Notes under the pieces: model-generated
Database searches by the model: none
What the model saw: the letters and a program-made list of their open reading frames with translations, nothing else
What the model was told of the DNA's origin: nothing
Shown: piece by piece, positions 1 through 7,741 of the stretch
Position numbering within the stretch: the first letter of the stretch is position 1
Layout of the letters: every line of letters starts with the position of its first letter
Made by a program: the position numbers and the translations under genes
Source: an uncultured Eubacteriales bacterium
GTDB lineage: Bacteria; Bacillota; Clostridia; Oscillospirales; Oscillospiraceae
DNA: 41,058 nt
NCBI GenBank assembly: GCA_900546485.1
Contig: URDK01000013.1
Location: 1-41,058, forward strand
Direction: 5' to 3'

Positions 1-13
1 GATATAACTTGGC

Positions 14-736
14 TTATGACAGCTTGCTCGCGGCGGCCTCGTCCAGATAGATCTCCACGTCGTCGTGGAGCTGGAGCAGAGACGCGGGGACGGCTATCTC
101 CGGACGGCCCTCGACCGTCTTCTTGATGATGTCCGCCTTGCCCTCGCCGAAGGCCATGAGAATGATGCTCCTGGCCTGCATGACGGTGTGGATGCCCATG
201 GTGACGGCATGAGTCGGCACCTCGTCGATGGAGGCAAAGAAGCGCTTGTTGGCCTCTCGCGTGGAGTCCGTGAGCTTAACAATATGGGTCATGGACGTGA
301 AGGGAGTCAGCGGCTCGTTGAAGCCGATGTGGCCGTTGTTGCCGATGCCGAGGAGCTGCAGGTCGATGCCGCCCGCGGCCTTTATCTCTGCGTCGTACTG
401 CTCGGCCTCCTCGTCGCTCTTGACGGCGCCGGAGGGGACATGCGTGGCCTCCATGCGGACGTCGACCTTCTCAAAGAGGTTCTTATTCATGAAATAGCGG
501 TAGCTCTGGTCGTGCGTCCCGTCGAGGCCTATGTACTCGTCGAGATTGAAGGTGGTGCACTTTGCAAAGGACAGCTTGCCCTCGGCGCAGAGCTTAGCAA
601 GCTCGGCGTAGAGTCCGAGCGGAGTGGAACCGGTGGCAAGGCCGAGCACGGCCTCCGGCTTCTCATTGAGGAGCTTTACATATCTCTGTGCTGCTTTTTT
701 GACTACTTCTTCCTGGGTGCCGATTATGAGTTTCAA
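14..736 (-). CDS. nagB: Glucosamine-6-phosphate deaminase NagB
   Basis: Converts glucosamine 6-phosphate to fructose 6-phosphate and ammonia in the cytoplasm, linking amino-sugar catabolism and peptidoglycan precursor supply. The 240-residue product is typical of the shorter Firmicute NagB proteins (E. coli has 266). Visible motifs are the sugar-phosphate loop GLATGSTP (residues 32-39), NLDEY (64-68) carrying the family's catalytic Asp, and GIGNNGHIGFNEP (about 130-142) with the conserved His. The start is a TTG with AGGAGG upstream on the minus strand. It is the last gene of a dapF-dapL-nagB run, 18 nt after dapL, so it probably shares their promoter. The grouping with diaminopimelate genes suggests a cell-wall theme. 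Identification is secure. Confidence 0.95.
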   Translation of the reverse strand: MKLIIGTQEEVVKKAAQRYVKLLNEKPEAVLGLATGSTPLGLYAELAKLCAEGKLSFAKCTTFNLDEYIGLDGTHDQSYRYFMNKNLFEKVDVRMEATHVPSGAVKSDEEAEQYDAEIKAAGGIDLQLLGIGNNGHIGFNEPLTPFTSMTHIVKLTDSTREANKRFFASIDEVPTHAVTMGIHTVMQARSIILMAFGEGKADIIKKTVEGRPEIAVPASLLQLHDDVEIYLDEAAASKLS

Positions 737-754
737 AACAGTTTTCCTCCTGTC

Positions 755-1966
755 TTATATGATCCTCTTTATCCTCTCGACAGCCTCGGCGGTGTTTGCT
801 GCGTCGCCAAAGGCAGTCAGGCGTATGAAGCCCTCACCCGAGGGACCAAAACCCGCGCCGGGAGTGGTGACAACGTTCGCCTCCGTGAGCAGGCGGTCGA
901 AGAACTCCCAGGAGCCAAGTCCGCCGGGGGCGCGGAACCAGATGTACGGCGAATCCGTGCCGCCGTAGACCTCGAGCCCCGCATCAGTGAGCCCCGCGCG
1001 GATGACCCTGGCGTTGTTCATATAGTAGCCGATCATCTCGGCGATTTGGGCCTTGCCGGCCTCACTGTAAGTCGCCTCGGCGGCCTTCTGTATGACGTAG
1101 GCAGTGCCGTTGAACTTGGTGCTCTGGCGGCGCATCCAGAGGTCGTATATGCTCTCGCCGCCGCGCTTGAGCGCGCGCGGGATGACCGTCCAGCCGCAAC
1201 GCGTGCCGGTGAAGCCCGCGGTCTTGGAAAAGCTGCAAAATTCGATCGCGCACTCCTCCGCGCCGGGTATCTCGTAGATGGTCCGGGGCAGCTCCGGGTC
1301 CGACATGTACGCGCGGTAGGCCGCGTCGTAGAGAATGATGCTGCCGTGCTCGTTGGCATAGTCCACCCAGGGCTTGAGCTGTTCCTTGGTCGCGGCCATG
1401 CCGGTGGGGTTGTTCGGGAAGCAGAGGTAGATCATGTCGGGCACGGTTTTAGGGAGCTCCGGGAAGAATCCGTTCTCTGCCGTGCAGGGCATGTAGACTA
1501 TCTTCGTCCACTTGCCGCCGTCCCAGTCCCCCGCTCTGCCGCTCATGGCGTTGGCGTCGATGTACACGGGGTACACGGGGTCGCAGACGGCGACGATGTT
1601 GTCCTCGGAGAAGATATCGCCTATGTTGCCGCAGTCGGACTTTGCTCCGTCGGAGACGAAGATCTCGTCGGCCGTTATCTTTGCGCCGCGGGGGGCGTAG
1701 TCGTTCTTCACAATGGCCTCGCGCAGGAAGTCATAGCCCTCGTAGGGGCCGTAGCCCATGAAGCTCTCCTTGCGGCCCATCTCGTCGGCGGCGGCCTTGA
1801 GGGCCTCCACGCAGGCGGCGGGCAGGGGCAAGGTCACGTCGCCGATGCCGAGCTTTATGAGGCGCTTATTCGGATTCTGCTCCGAATACGCCGCAGCGCG
1901 GCGGGCTATCTCGGCAAAAAGATAGCTGCCGGGGAGTTTTCCGTAGTTATCGTTGAGTTTGATCAC
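755..1966 (-). CDS. dapL: LL-diaminopimelate aminotransferase DapL
   Basis: PLP enzyme that converts tetrahydrodipicolinate directly to LL-diaminopimelate using glutamate as amino donor, bypassing the succinylase and acetylase branches. The 403-residue protein begins with the family-typical stretch NDNYGKLPGSYLFAEIARR. It has the fold-type I motif NNPTG (about 185-189) and the PLP lysine in SFSKTAGFTGTRCGW (about Lys248). The start is GTG with GAGGTG upstream. It lies 11 nt after dapF, whose product acts on the next intermediate, so the two steps are co-transcribed. Some clostridia use this pathway, which helps place the organism. Secure assignment. Confidence 0.96.
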   Translation of the reverse strand: MIKLNDNYGKLPGSYLFAEIARRAAAYSEQNPNKRLIKLGIGDVTLPLPAACVEALKAAADEMGRKESFMGYGPYEGYDFLREAIVKNDYAPRGAKITADEIFVSDGAKSDCGNIGDIFSEDNIVAVCDPVYPVYIDANAMSGRAGDWDGGKWTKIVYMPCTAENGFFPELPKTVPDMIYLCFPNNPTGMAATKEQLKPWVDYANEHGSIILYDAAYRAYMSDPELPRTIYEIPGAEECAIEFCSFSKTAGFTGTRCGWTVIPRALKRGGESIYDLWMRRQSTKFNGTAYVIQKAAEATYSEAGKAQIAEMIGYYMNNARVIRAGLTDAGLEVYGGTDSPYIWFRAPGGLGSWEFFDRLLTEANVVTTPGAGFGPSGEGFIRLTAFGDAANTAEAVERIKRII

Positions 1967-1977
1967 TTACTGGCACC

Positions 1978-2811
1978 TCACAGGAGAAGTTCGCCGTCAA
2001 AGACGGTGACAGCGGGACCGGTCATATAGATGAGGTTCTCGTCGCGGTTCCACTCGATATTGAGCTCTCCTCCGCGAAGCTGCAGCTTCGCATAGGGCTC
2101 GCACTTGCCGTTGACGACGGCGGCGGCCAGAGCCGCGGTCGAGCCGGTGCCGCAGGCGAGGGTCTCGCCGCTTCCGCGCTCCCAGACGCGCATTTTCAGC
2201 GTGGTGCGGTCAATGACCTGTACGAACTCGGTGTTTATCCTCTCCGGGAAGATCGGGCAGTTCTCAAAGAGCGGGCCTATCGTGGGCAGGTCGAGCCAGT
2301 CGACGTTGTCCGCAAACACCACTGCATGGGGGTTGCCGACGGACACAGCCGTGACGTTCCACTGCATGCCGCCCACCTCCATGGGCTGATTTATGAAGCT
2401 CTCGCCGTCGGTTATGACGGGGACCTTCTCAGCCTTGAACTCCGGCTGGCCCATGCAGACGCGCACACTCTCCACAACGCCGTTTTCAACGTTCAGCCAC
2501 AGGGTCTTTACGCCCGCGCCGGTCTCAACGTCTATGACGGTCTTGTCGGTCATACCGCGCTCGTAGACGTACTTCGCCACGCAGCGGATGCCGTTGCCGC
2601 ACATCTGGGCGCAGGAACCGTCCGCGTTATACATATCCATTGCAAAATCAGCCTTGTCGGACGGGCAGATGCAGATGAGCCCGTCGCCGCCTACGCCGAA
2701 GTGCCTGTCGGCCACAAGGCGGGCCAGCGCAGGGCGGTCATCCACCGTCTCCTCAAAGCAGTTTACATACACATAGTCGTTGCCGCAGCCGTGCATTTTT
2801 GTAAACTTCAT
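1978..2811 (-). CDS. dapF: Diaminopimelate epimerase DapF
   Basis: Cofactor-independent racemase that converts LL- to meso-diaminopimelate for lysine and peptidoglycan synthesis. The 277-residue length matches the family. The two catalytic cysteines are visible: Cys71 in CGNGIRC and Cys220 in ACGTGSTAA. The N-terminus MKFTKMHGCGNDYVYV is diagnostic. The ATG start follows GGGAG. It is the first gene of the dapF-dapL-nagB operon, with a good promoter just upstream (2845-2873). Confidence 0.97.
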   Translation of the reverse strand: MKFTKMHGCGNDYVYVNCFEETVDDRPALARLVADRHFGVGGDGLICICPSDKADFAMDMYNADGSCAQMCGNGIRCVAKYVYERGMTDKTVIDVETGAGVKTLWLNVENGVVESVRVCMGQPEFKAEKVPVITDGESFINQPMEVGGMQWNVTAVSVGNPHAVVFADNVDWLDLPTIGPLFENCPIFPERINTEFVQVIDRTTLKMRVWERGSGETLACGTGSTAALAAAVVNGKCEPYAKLQLRGGELNIEWNRDENLIYMTGPAVTVFDGELLL

Positions 2812-2844
2812 GCTGTCACTCCCAATCTATGGACTTATATGCAC

Positions 2845-2873
2845 ATTATATACGACTTTCCCCTGCCTTGCAA
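2845..2873 (-). promoter_or_regulatory. Sigma-A-type promoter of dapF-dapL-nagB
   Basis: On the minus strand TTGCAA (2868-2873) is followed after exactly 17 nt by a perfect TATAAT (2845-2850), 34 nt before the dapF ATG. It lies just downstream of the terminator of the preceding gene, so the operon has its own transcription unit. Confidence 0.75.
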
Positions 2874-2907
2874 CGATTGTTTTGTTTCATCAAAAGCGCC
2901 GGAGCGC

Positions 2908-2942
2908 CAAAAAACGCGCCCGAATCGGGCGCGTTTTTTGGT
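2908..2942 (-). terminator. Rho-independent terminator after flavoprotein A
   Basis: Inverted repeat with arms CGCGCCCG and CGGGCGCG around a 3-nt loop, flanked by A6 and T6 runs, so it can terminate on either strand. It sits between the stop of the flavoprotein gene (2964) and the dapF promoter and separates the two minus-strand units. Confidence 0.9.
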
Positions 2943-2963
2943 ATTGGAACTTAAATCCCGGTC

Positions 2964-5735
2964 TTACTTCTTCGCGAAGGGCTTAGAAAGGGACTTTATA
3001 GCTATCGAGCCATAGCGCTTCGCCACGTGCGGAGCGACGCTCGGGACCAGCTTATCGTAGTCGAGGCCCTCAACGTCGCGCACGCGCTCCAGGTGGATGG
3101 CGTCAAACTTGCACTTGGTGGTGCAGATGCCGCAGCCGATGCACATGTACTCGTCGAGCACGACGGCGCCGCAGCCGAGGCAGCGCTCCGTCTCCTTCTT
3201 GAGCTGCTCCTCAGTAAAGGTGCCGCGCAGATCGTGGAAGGTCTTCTTGGCCTCTTCGGGCGAGCCGTCCGCAGCCTTCTGCCTCGGCGTGGAGTGCAGG
3301 CTCTTGATGGGCACGACCACGTTGTCCTTGTCGAGGGACAGATAGTCCTTCACAGCCCTGCCGAGCACCAGGCTCTGGCCCTCATGCACAAAGCGGTGGA
3401 TAGAGATGGAGCCCTCCTTGCCTGCCGCAATGGCGTCGATGGCAAACCTAGGTCCGGTGACGACGTCGCCGCCCGCGAAGATATCGCTCTCGCCGGTCTG
3501 GAGGGTGACGGGATCAACGACCACGGTGCCGTTCTTGCCGCGCTGGACCTTGGTGCCGTCGAGCATATTGCCGAGGTCGACCTTCTGGCCGGTGGCGGCG
3601 ATGACGCAGTCGACAGCCAGCTCCTCGAAAACGCCCTTGCGCTCAATGGGCTGACGCCTGCCGGAGGCGTCCTCCACAGCGGAGAGCTCGAGGCACTGGA
3701 GCTTCAGGCCTGTCACGCTCTCCTCGCCCAGCACCTCGGCCGGGGTCATCAGATACTTGAACTGCACGCCCTCGGCCTCGGCCTCAGCGACCTCCTCGGC
3801 CGCCGCAGGCATCTCGTCCGCGGTACGGCGGTAGACTACATACACGTTCTCCGCGCCCAGCCTTATGGCGGTGCGAGCAACGTCCATCGCGGTGTTGCCG
3901 CCGCCGATGACGGCGACGTTCTTGCCTACCTTGACTTCATCGCCGGCGTTAACGGCCTTGAGGAACTCTATGCCGCCCCAGACACCGGCCTTGTCGTCGC
4001 CGGTGCAGCCCAGAGGCGCGCTCTTCCAGGCGCCGGCCGCGAGGTAGAACGCCTCGTAGCCCTGCTCGCGCAGCTGAGCGATGGTGACGTCCTTGCCAAC
4101 GTCCACGCCACAGCGGAACTCAACGCCCAGCTCACGCAGGACGTCTATCTCGGCCTCGACGACGTCCTTCTCAAGCCTGAAGGACGGGAGAATGCGGGTA
4201 AGCATGCCGCCGACCCTGTCGCCCTTTTCGAACACGGTGACGGGATAGCCCTTGACCGCGAGGTAGTAGGCGCAGGAGAGGCCGGACGGGCCGCCGCCGA
4301 TGACGGCGATCTTGTTGGTGAAGGGCTTGCCTGTCTGGTTGAGCATCTTCGGCACGAAGCGGGTCTCGGCGGAAAGCTCCTTGTCCGCGATGAACTTCTT
4401 GATGTCGTCGATGGCGATGGGGTCATCGATGTCGCCGCGGGTGCAGGCGTCCTCGCAGGCGCGGTTGCAGATACGACCGCAGACCGCCGGGAAGGGGTTC
4501 TCGTTCTTTATGAGCTCCAGAGCCTCGAGATAGCGGCCCTGGGAAGCGAGCTTGATGTAACCCTGGACAGGAATGTGCGCCGGGCACTGGGTCTTACATG
4601 GCGCGGTACCCTCGTCGGCGACCTTTACGCGGTTGGTACGGTAGTCGACGTTGTACTTGTCCTTGCCCCAGAGGCTGTCCATGGGGGTGAGCTGAGGCTC
4701 AGCGGGCTTCTCTTCCTTCTTGCCGCAGAGCTTGGTGCCGAGCTTGAGCGCGCCCATCTGGCAGTTGTCGACGCAGAGGCCGCAGGCCACGCACTTGTCG
4801 CGGTCAACCTTGGCGACGTAGTTGGTCCTCAGCATATCCGGGGCGTTGAAGTACTCGCCCAGGCGCAGCGCAAGGCAGGAACAGCCGCAGCAGTTGCAGA
4901 TGGCCGTGGGGCCGTCATAGCCCTCGGCTGCGTTTATCTCGTGGACAAGGCCGTTGTCCTCGGCACGCTTGAGGATCTCGAGCGCCTCTTCCTTGCTGAC
5001 CAGCCTGTGGCTGCCCTGCTCGGAGAAGAACTTGGCGTTGTCGTCTATGTACATGCACATGTCTTCCTCGAGGTGGCCGCAGCCCTCGCCCATGAGGCGC
5101 CTGGTGCGGCGGCAGGAGCAGGGGCCGACGGAGATCGCCCAGGCTCTCTCGATGATGTGCTCTACCTCATCATAGGTAGCAGCGTGGGAGTCGTTCTTGA
5201 TCGCGCTGCCCACGGGCATGGCGCGCATGGGGCCCATACCGACCGGGAAATTCGGAACAAGTATGGGTGTCCTGTAACGCGTATAGCGCTCGAAGCACTC
5301 GGCGATGACGGGGTACTTTTCAACCTGCTCCTTCACGGAGAGCATGCCTTCCATGATGCCGGGGACCCAGATGGGATAATAATAGGTCTCGATATCGTGG
5401 TTCTCGCCCTCGTACACGCAGCGGACGATGCCGCACTTGACGAGTTCGTCGACCATGGCCTGCGCGTGCTCAATGCTGGTGCCGGCCTTTTTGGCTATGA
5501 CCTCAATGCGTCTGCCCTTACGGACCTTGATGTGCATGCCAACATCCGCCATTTCGTCGGTCACGACCGGGTCGAGTATCATGTACTCTGGATCCGAGGG
5601 CGTAACGCCCGTATAGGTACCGGACTCAAGGCTTATCTTGGAGGCAAGCAAAAGAATCTTTTTTCTGAAGGCCATAAATCCCCCTCTTTTCATATTAAAA
5701 ATTTCGTTTTTCAACACAAGTGCTTCTTTTAACAT
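2964..5735 (-). CDS. Multidomain Fe-S flavoprotein oxidoreductase (GltD/NfnB-like), paralog A
   Basis: A 923-residue predicted cytoplasmic electron-transfer protein. In order: a winged-helix-like stretch (about 70-120); a cysteine-rich domain with CSC near 206-208, two more Cys near 219 and 227, and CNCCGCSC near 280-287; a ferredoxin site CVACGLCVDNC (315-325); a GltD-type Fe-S region (about 380-431); an FAD-binding GGGPSG (about 480); an NAD(P)-binding GGGNTA (about 611); and a C-terminal ferredoxin with CLGCG (852) and CIGCGICTTKC (865-875). The GltD half resembles glutamate synthase small subunit and NfnB. Start: ATG at 5735 has AAGGAGGAAG upstream. An in-frame ATG at 5675 (MAFRKK...) also has AGAGGGGG, so the N-terminus is uncertain by 20 residues. 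It is divergent from a HypA-like gene. The physiological partner is unknown. A paralog lies at 32833-35598. Confidence 0.85.
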   Translation of the reverse strand: MLKEALVLKNEIFNMKRGGFMAFRKKILLLASKISLESGTYTGVTPSDPEYMILDPVVTDEMADVGMHIKVRKGRRIEVIAKKAGTSIEHAQAMVDELVKCGIVRCVYEGENHDIETYYYPIWVPGIMEGMLSVKEQVEKYPVIAECFERYTRYRTPILVPNFPVGMGPMRAMPVGSAIKNDSHAATYDEVEHIIERAWAISVGPCSCRRTRRLMGEGCGHLEEDMCMYIDDNAKFFSEQGSHRLVSKEEALEILKRAEDNGLVHEINAAEGYDGPTAICNCCGCSCLALRLGEYFNAPDMLRTNYVAKVDRDKCVACGLCVDNCQMGALKLGTKLCGKKEEKPAEPQLTPMDSLWGKDKYNVDYRTNRVKVADEGTAPCKTQCPAHIPVQGYIKLASQGRYLEALELIKNENPFPAVCGRICNRACEDACTRGDIDDPIAIDDIKKFIADKELSAETRFVPKMLNQTGKPFTNKIAVIGGGPSGLSCAYYLAVKGYPVTVFEKGDRVGGMLTRILPSFRLEKDVVEAEIDVLRELGVEFRCGVDVGKDVTIAQLREQGYEAFYLAAGAWKSAPLGCTGDDKAGVWGGIEFLKAVNAGDEVKVGKNVAVIGGGNTAMDVARTAIRLGAENVYVVYRRTADEMPAAAEEVAEAEAEGVQFKYLMTPAEVLGEESVTGLKLQCLELSAVEDASGRRQPIERKGVFEELAVDCVIAATGQKVDLGNMLDGTKVQRGKNGTVVVDPVTLQTGESDIFAGGDVVTGPRFAIDAIAAGKEGSISIHRFVHEGQSLVLGRAVKDYLSLDKDNVVVPIKSLHSTPRQKAADGSPEEAKKTFHDLRGTFTEEQLKKETERCLGCGAVVLDEYMCIGCGICTTKCKFDAIHLERVRDVEGLDYDKLVPSVAPHVAKRYGSIAIKSLSKPFAKK

Positions 5736-5811
5736 TATAAACTTCCTCCTTCCTTCATTCAATTCACACCTTTACAAATTAAAAAGTCAAAAAACTGTCA
5801 ATTGTCACAAC

Positions 5812-5828
5812 TGGTCAAGGTTAGACCA
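5812..5828. promoter_or_regulatory. Candidate operator palindrome
   Basis: TGGTC-N7-GACCA, a perfect 5+5 dyad in the 220-bp gap between the divergent flavoprotein A and HypA-like genes. The position suits a regulator controlling both directions. No cognate regulator is adjacent, so this is only a candidate. Confidence 0.3.
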
Positions 5829-5888
5829 TCATTTAGGGTGCTGGCATGGCCACGAAAAGGCAAAATACGTCTTTTCTCCCGCCCGCGC

Positions 5889-5917
5889 TTGACCCCGGGC
5901 TACGTGCGTGATATCAT
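5889..5917 (+). promoter_or_regulatory. Sigma-A-type promoter of HypA-like gene 1
   Basis: TTGACC (5889-5894), a 17-nt spacer, then TATCAT (5912-5917), with the ATG 40 nt downstream. It supports choosing the ATG at 5957 over the upstream codon. Confidence 0.65.
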
Positions 5918-5956
5918 CAAACAGCAAGGCAAAATATGCTCCGGGAGGTCTGGTCT

Positions 5957-6298
5957 ATGCACGAGATAGGAGTTATCAGGCAGGTACTCAAAACCGTCGA
6001 AAACTTCGCCAAGGAAAATGGACTTGATAGAATTGACACGATCGTTCTCGAGATCGGCGACCTCTCGCTGGTCATACCAAAGTACGTCGAGGATATATAT
6101 AAGGTCATAATCAAGGACACGCCCTTTGAATTTACCAAGCTTAAAATCGAGGTCGTTGAGGGTCAGGGCGTCTGCCGTGACTGCAAAAGGGCCTTCCCCA
6201 TTGTCAAAAATGAGGGCTATTGTCCCCGCTGCGGCAAGCGCAATGCGGACGTAATCAGCGGAAGGGACTTTCTCGTCAAGGAAGTCATTGTTCCCTGA
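5957..6298 (+). CDS. hypA: HypA-family zinc/nickel metallochaperone-like protein 1
   Basis: A 113-residue protein of HypA family length. It begins MHEIGV, where His2 and Glu3 are nickel ligands in true HypA. It has the zinc-ribbon pair CRDC (73-76) and CPRC (89-92), the family motif LEIGDLS near 31-37, and a C-terminal FLVKEVIV strand. ATG 5957 is preceded by GGGAGGT at good spacing, and a promoter lies upstream. In the characterised family HypA passes nickel to [NiFe]-hydrogenase with HypB, but no hydrogenase, hypB, urease or CO dehydrogenase gene is in this window. It is divergent from flavoprotein A, and the second HypA-like gene also neighbours a flavoprotein of that kind. The symbol is family-level only. 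A role with the flavoprotein is inferred. Confidence 0.85.
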   Translation: MHEIGVIRQVLKTVENFAKENGLDRIDTIVLEIGDLSLVIPKYVEDIYKVIIKDTPFEFTKLKIEVVEGQGVCRDCKRAFPIVKNEGYCPRCGKRNADVISGRDFLVKEVIVP

Positions 6299-6301
6299 TG
6301 C

Positions 6302-6370
6302 GCGGACAATTTGTGCATTTTGCTCAAATCCGTCCTTAGCATCATGTAGCAGATTTATGATTTTGTCCGC
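6302..6370. repeat. Inverted repeat downstream of HypA-like gene 1
   Basis: A perfect 8-bp pair, GCGGACAA (6302-6309) and TTGTCCGC (6363-6370), enclosing 53 nt. No T-run follows, so it is a poor terminator. It ends directly at the next promoter and could be a transcript-end structure or a binding site. Confidence 0.35.
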
Positions 6371-6399
6371 TTGACTTTAGTGATTTCAAGCGGTATTTT
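6371..6399 (+). promoter_or_regulatory. Sigma-A-type promoter of ABC transporter leader
   Basis: TTGACT (6371-6376), a 17-nt spacer, then TATTTT (6394-6399). The predicted start near 6406 coincides with the first arm of the long leader hairpin, which makes both calls more credible. Confidence 0.6.
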
Positions 6400-6405
6400 A
6401 GATGC

Positions 6406-6687
6406 AGCAAAGCAAATTCGGCCTGAGCCGGGAAGGAGATAAAGCAGCATGAAAAACCTCGTTTGCGCTCTCAATGTGAATACTGCCGCTTCCTCCCGTC
6501 AGGCTCGCTTCTCCTTTGCGGGCTTTTATTGCTATGCCTATTTTTACTTTTATGGCATGGACAATCCAAGAGCCTGTATAGGATAGAGCGATTTGCCGAG
6601 TAAATATTTTTTGCGGTAAATGCAGCCCCGTCTTAACAGGCGGGGCTGTTTTTTTGCTGCCAGCCAAAAGGAAAAGGAGAGACTGAA
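6406..6687 (+). ncRNA. Structured 5' leader or small RNA upstream of ABC transporter
   Basis: About 280 non-coding nt between a promoter and the lipoprotein gene. An extended imperfect hairpin spans 6407-6519: GCAAAG pairs with CTTTGC (6407-6412/6514-6519), GCCTGA with TCAGGC (6421-6426/6499-6504), CGGGA with TCCCG, and GCAG with CTGC (6444-6447/6483-6486). A rho-independent terminator follows at 6623-6655, just before the ribosome binding site. This promoter, structure, terminator and gene order fits a transcription-attenuating riboswitch or an independent small RNA. I could not match it to T-box, cobalamin, TPP, FMN, purine, lysine or guanidine consensus elements by eye. No convincing ORF lies within it. 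Confidence 0.45.
6623..6655 (+). terminator. Leader terminator (possible attenuator)
   Basis: Arms CAGCCCCG (6623-6630) and CGGGGCTG (6641-6648) around a 10-nt loop, followed by T7. It lies 33 nt before the ATG of the lipoprotein gene and downstream of a promoter, so transcription must read through it or be regulated at it. Confidence 0.85.
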
Positions 6688-7728
6688 ATGAAAAAGATTC
6701 TTGCAATGCTTCTCGCGGCAATTATGCTGCTCGCCCTGGCCGCCTGTGGTACCACGGCCGATGAGACCTCCGCTCCCCCCTCTGACGATGCCGCCGTGTC
6801 TGAGGCACCCGTCGATGAAAGCGAAACTCCCAGCGAACCTGCTGACACCCAGTATGTTGTCGGTATCTGCCAGCAGATGACTCATGACGCGCTCGACGCC
6901 GCCACTCAGGGCTTCAAGGATGCCCTGTCCGACATTCTCGGCGAAGGCGCCGTTGAGTACAGCGAGGGCAACGCCGGCGGCGAGCAGCCCAACTGCGTGA
7001 CCATAATCGACGGCCTCGTCTCCGAAAACGTCGATCTCATCCTCGCCAACGCCACCTGGCCGCTGCAGGCTGCTTACTCCGCCACCTCCGAGATTCCCGT
7101 GCTCGGCACCTCCGTCACCGACTACGCCACCGCGCTGAACATTGACGAGTGGACCGGCACCGTCGGCGGCAACATCTCCGGCACCAGTGACCTCGCCCCC
7201 CTCGATCAGCAGGCTGCCATGATCCAGGAGCTCTTCCCGGAGGCGACCAACGTCGGCCTGCTCTACTGCTCCGGCGAGCCCAACAGCGTCTACCAGATCG
7301 AGACCATTAAGGGCTACCTCGAGGAAATGGGCTACACCTGTGAAGCCTACGCCTTCACCGACGTCAACGACCTTTCCTCCGTCACCCAGACCGCCTGCGA
7401 CAACTCCGACGTCATCTACATCCCCACCGACAACACCGCCGCCGGCAACACCGAGACGATAGCCAACATCGTCCTCGCCGCGGGCGTCCCCGTCGTCGCC
7501 GGTGAGAGCGGCATCTGCTCCGGCTGCGGCGTGGCCACCCTCTCCATCGACTACTACGAGCTCGGCTACACCACCGGCGAGATGGCCGCACAGATCCTCA
7601 AGGGCGAGGCCGATATCTCCACCATGCCCATCGAGTACGCCCCGACCGTCACCAAGATGTACAACGCCGCCAACTGTGAGGCGCTGGGCATCACCATTCC
7701 CGAGGGCTACACCGCCATCGAAGGCTGA
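6688..7728 (+). CDS. ABC transporter substrate-binding lipoprotein (ABC_sub_bind/TrpX-like)
   Basis: A 346-residue extracytoplasmic binding protein. It has a lipoprotein signal peptide ending in the lipobox LAAC (cysteine about 20), then an acidic Ser/Pro/Glu linker, then a two-lobed periplasmic-binding fold starting YVVGICQQMTHDALDAA. The sequence style fits the ABC_sub_bind family (PF04392), which includes the tryptophan-linked TrpX proteins. The ligand cannot be read from sequence; aromatic amino acids are one possibility. AAGGAGAG precedes the ATG. It is first in a binding protein-permease-ATPase operon and is followed by a strong intercistronic hairpin that may raise its level over the other subunits. 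Codons end mostly in C or G, consistent with high expression. Confidence 0.88.
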   Translation: MKKILAMLLAAIMLLALAACGTTADETSAPPSDDAAVSEAPVDESETPSEPADTQYVVGICQQMTHDALDAATQGFKDALSDILGEGAVEYSEGNAGGEQPNCVTIIDGLVSENVDLILANATWPLQAAYSATSEIPVLGTSVTDYATALNIDEWTGTVGGNISGTSDLAPLDQQAAMIQELFPEATNVGLLYCSGEPNSVYQIETIKGYLEEMGYTCEAYAFTDVNDLSSVTQTACDNSDVIYIPTDNTAAGNTETIANIVLAAGVPVVAGESGICSGCGVATLSIDYYELGYTTGEMAAQILKGEADISTMPIEYAPTVTKMYNAANCEALGITIPEGYTAIEG

Positions 7729-7741
7729 ACTTTGATTCTTT

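Noticed and set aside
65..2029. Long plus-strand open frame of 654 codons opposite nagB and dapL
   Set aside because: It is the antisense shadow of GC-rich genes with clear family motifs, has no convincing ribosome binding site and shows low-complexity composition. The same applies to long plus-strand frames at 3027-5732, 26037-27878 and 32926-35571.
6421..6500. Signal recognition particle RNA, because of GCCTGA...GGGAAGGA...AGCAGC
   Set aside because: In SRP RNA the GGAA tetraloop caps a short helix. Here these bases pair with a distant strand and the loop is about 35 nt, so the fold does not match.
6406..6687. T-box leader for a tryptophan-type transporter
   Set aside because: The conserved T-box antiterminator motif (TGGNACCGCG-like) and specifier-loop features are not present.
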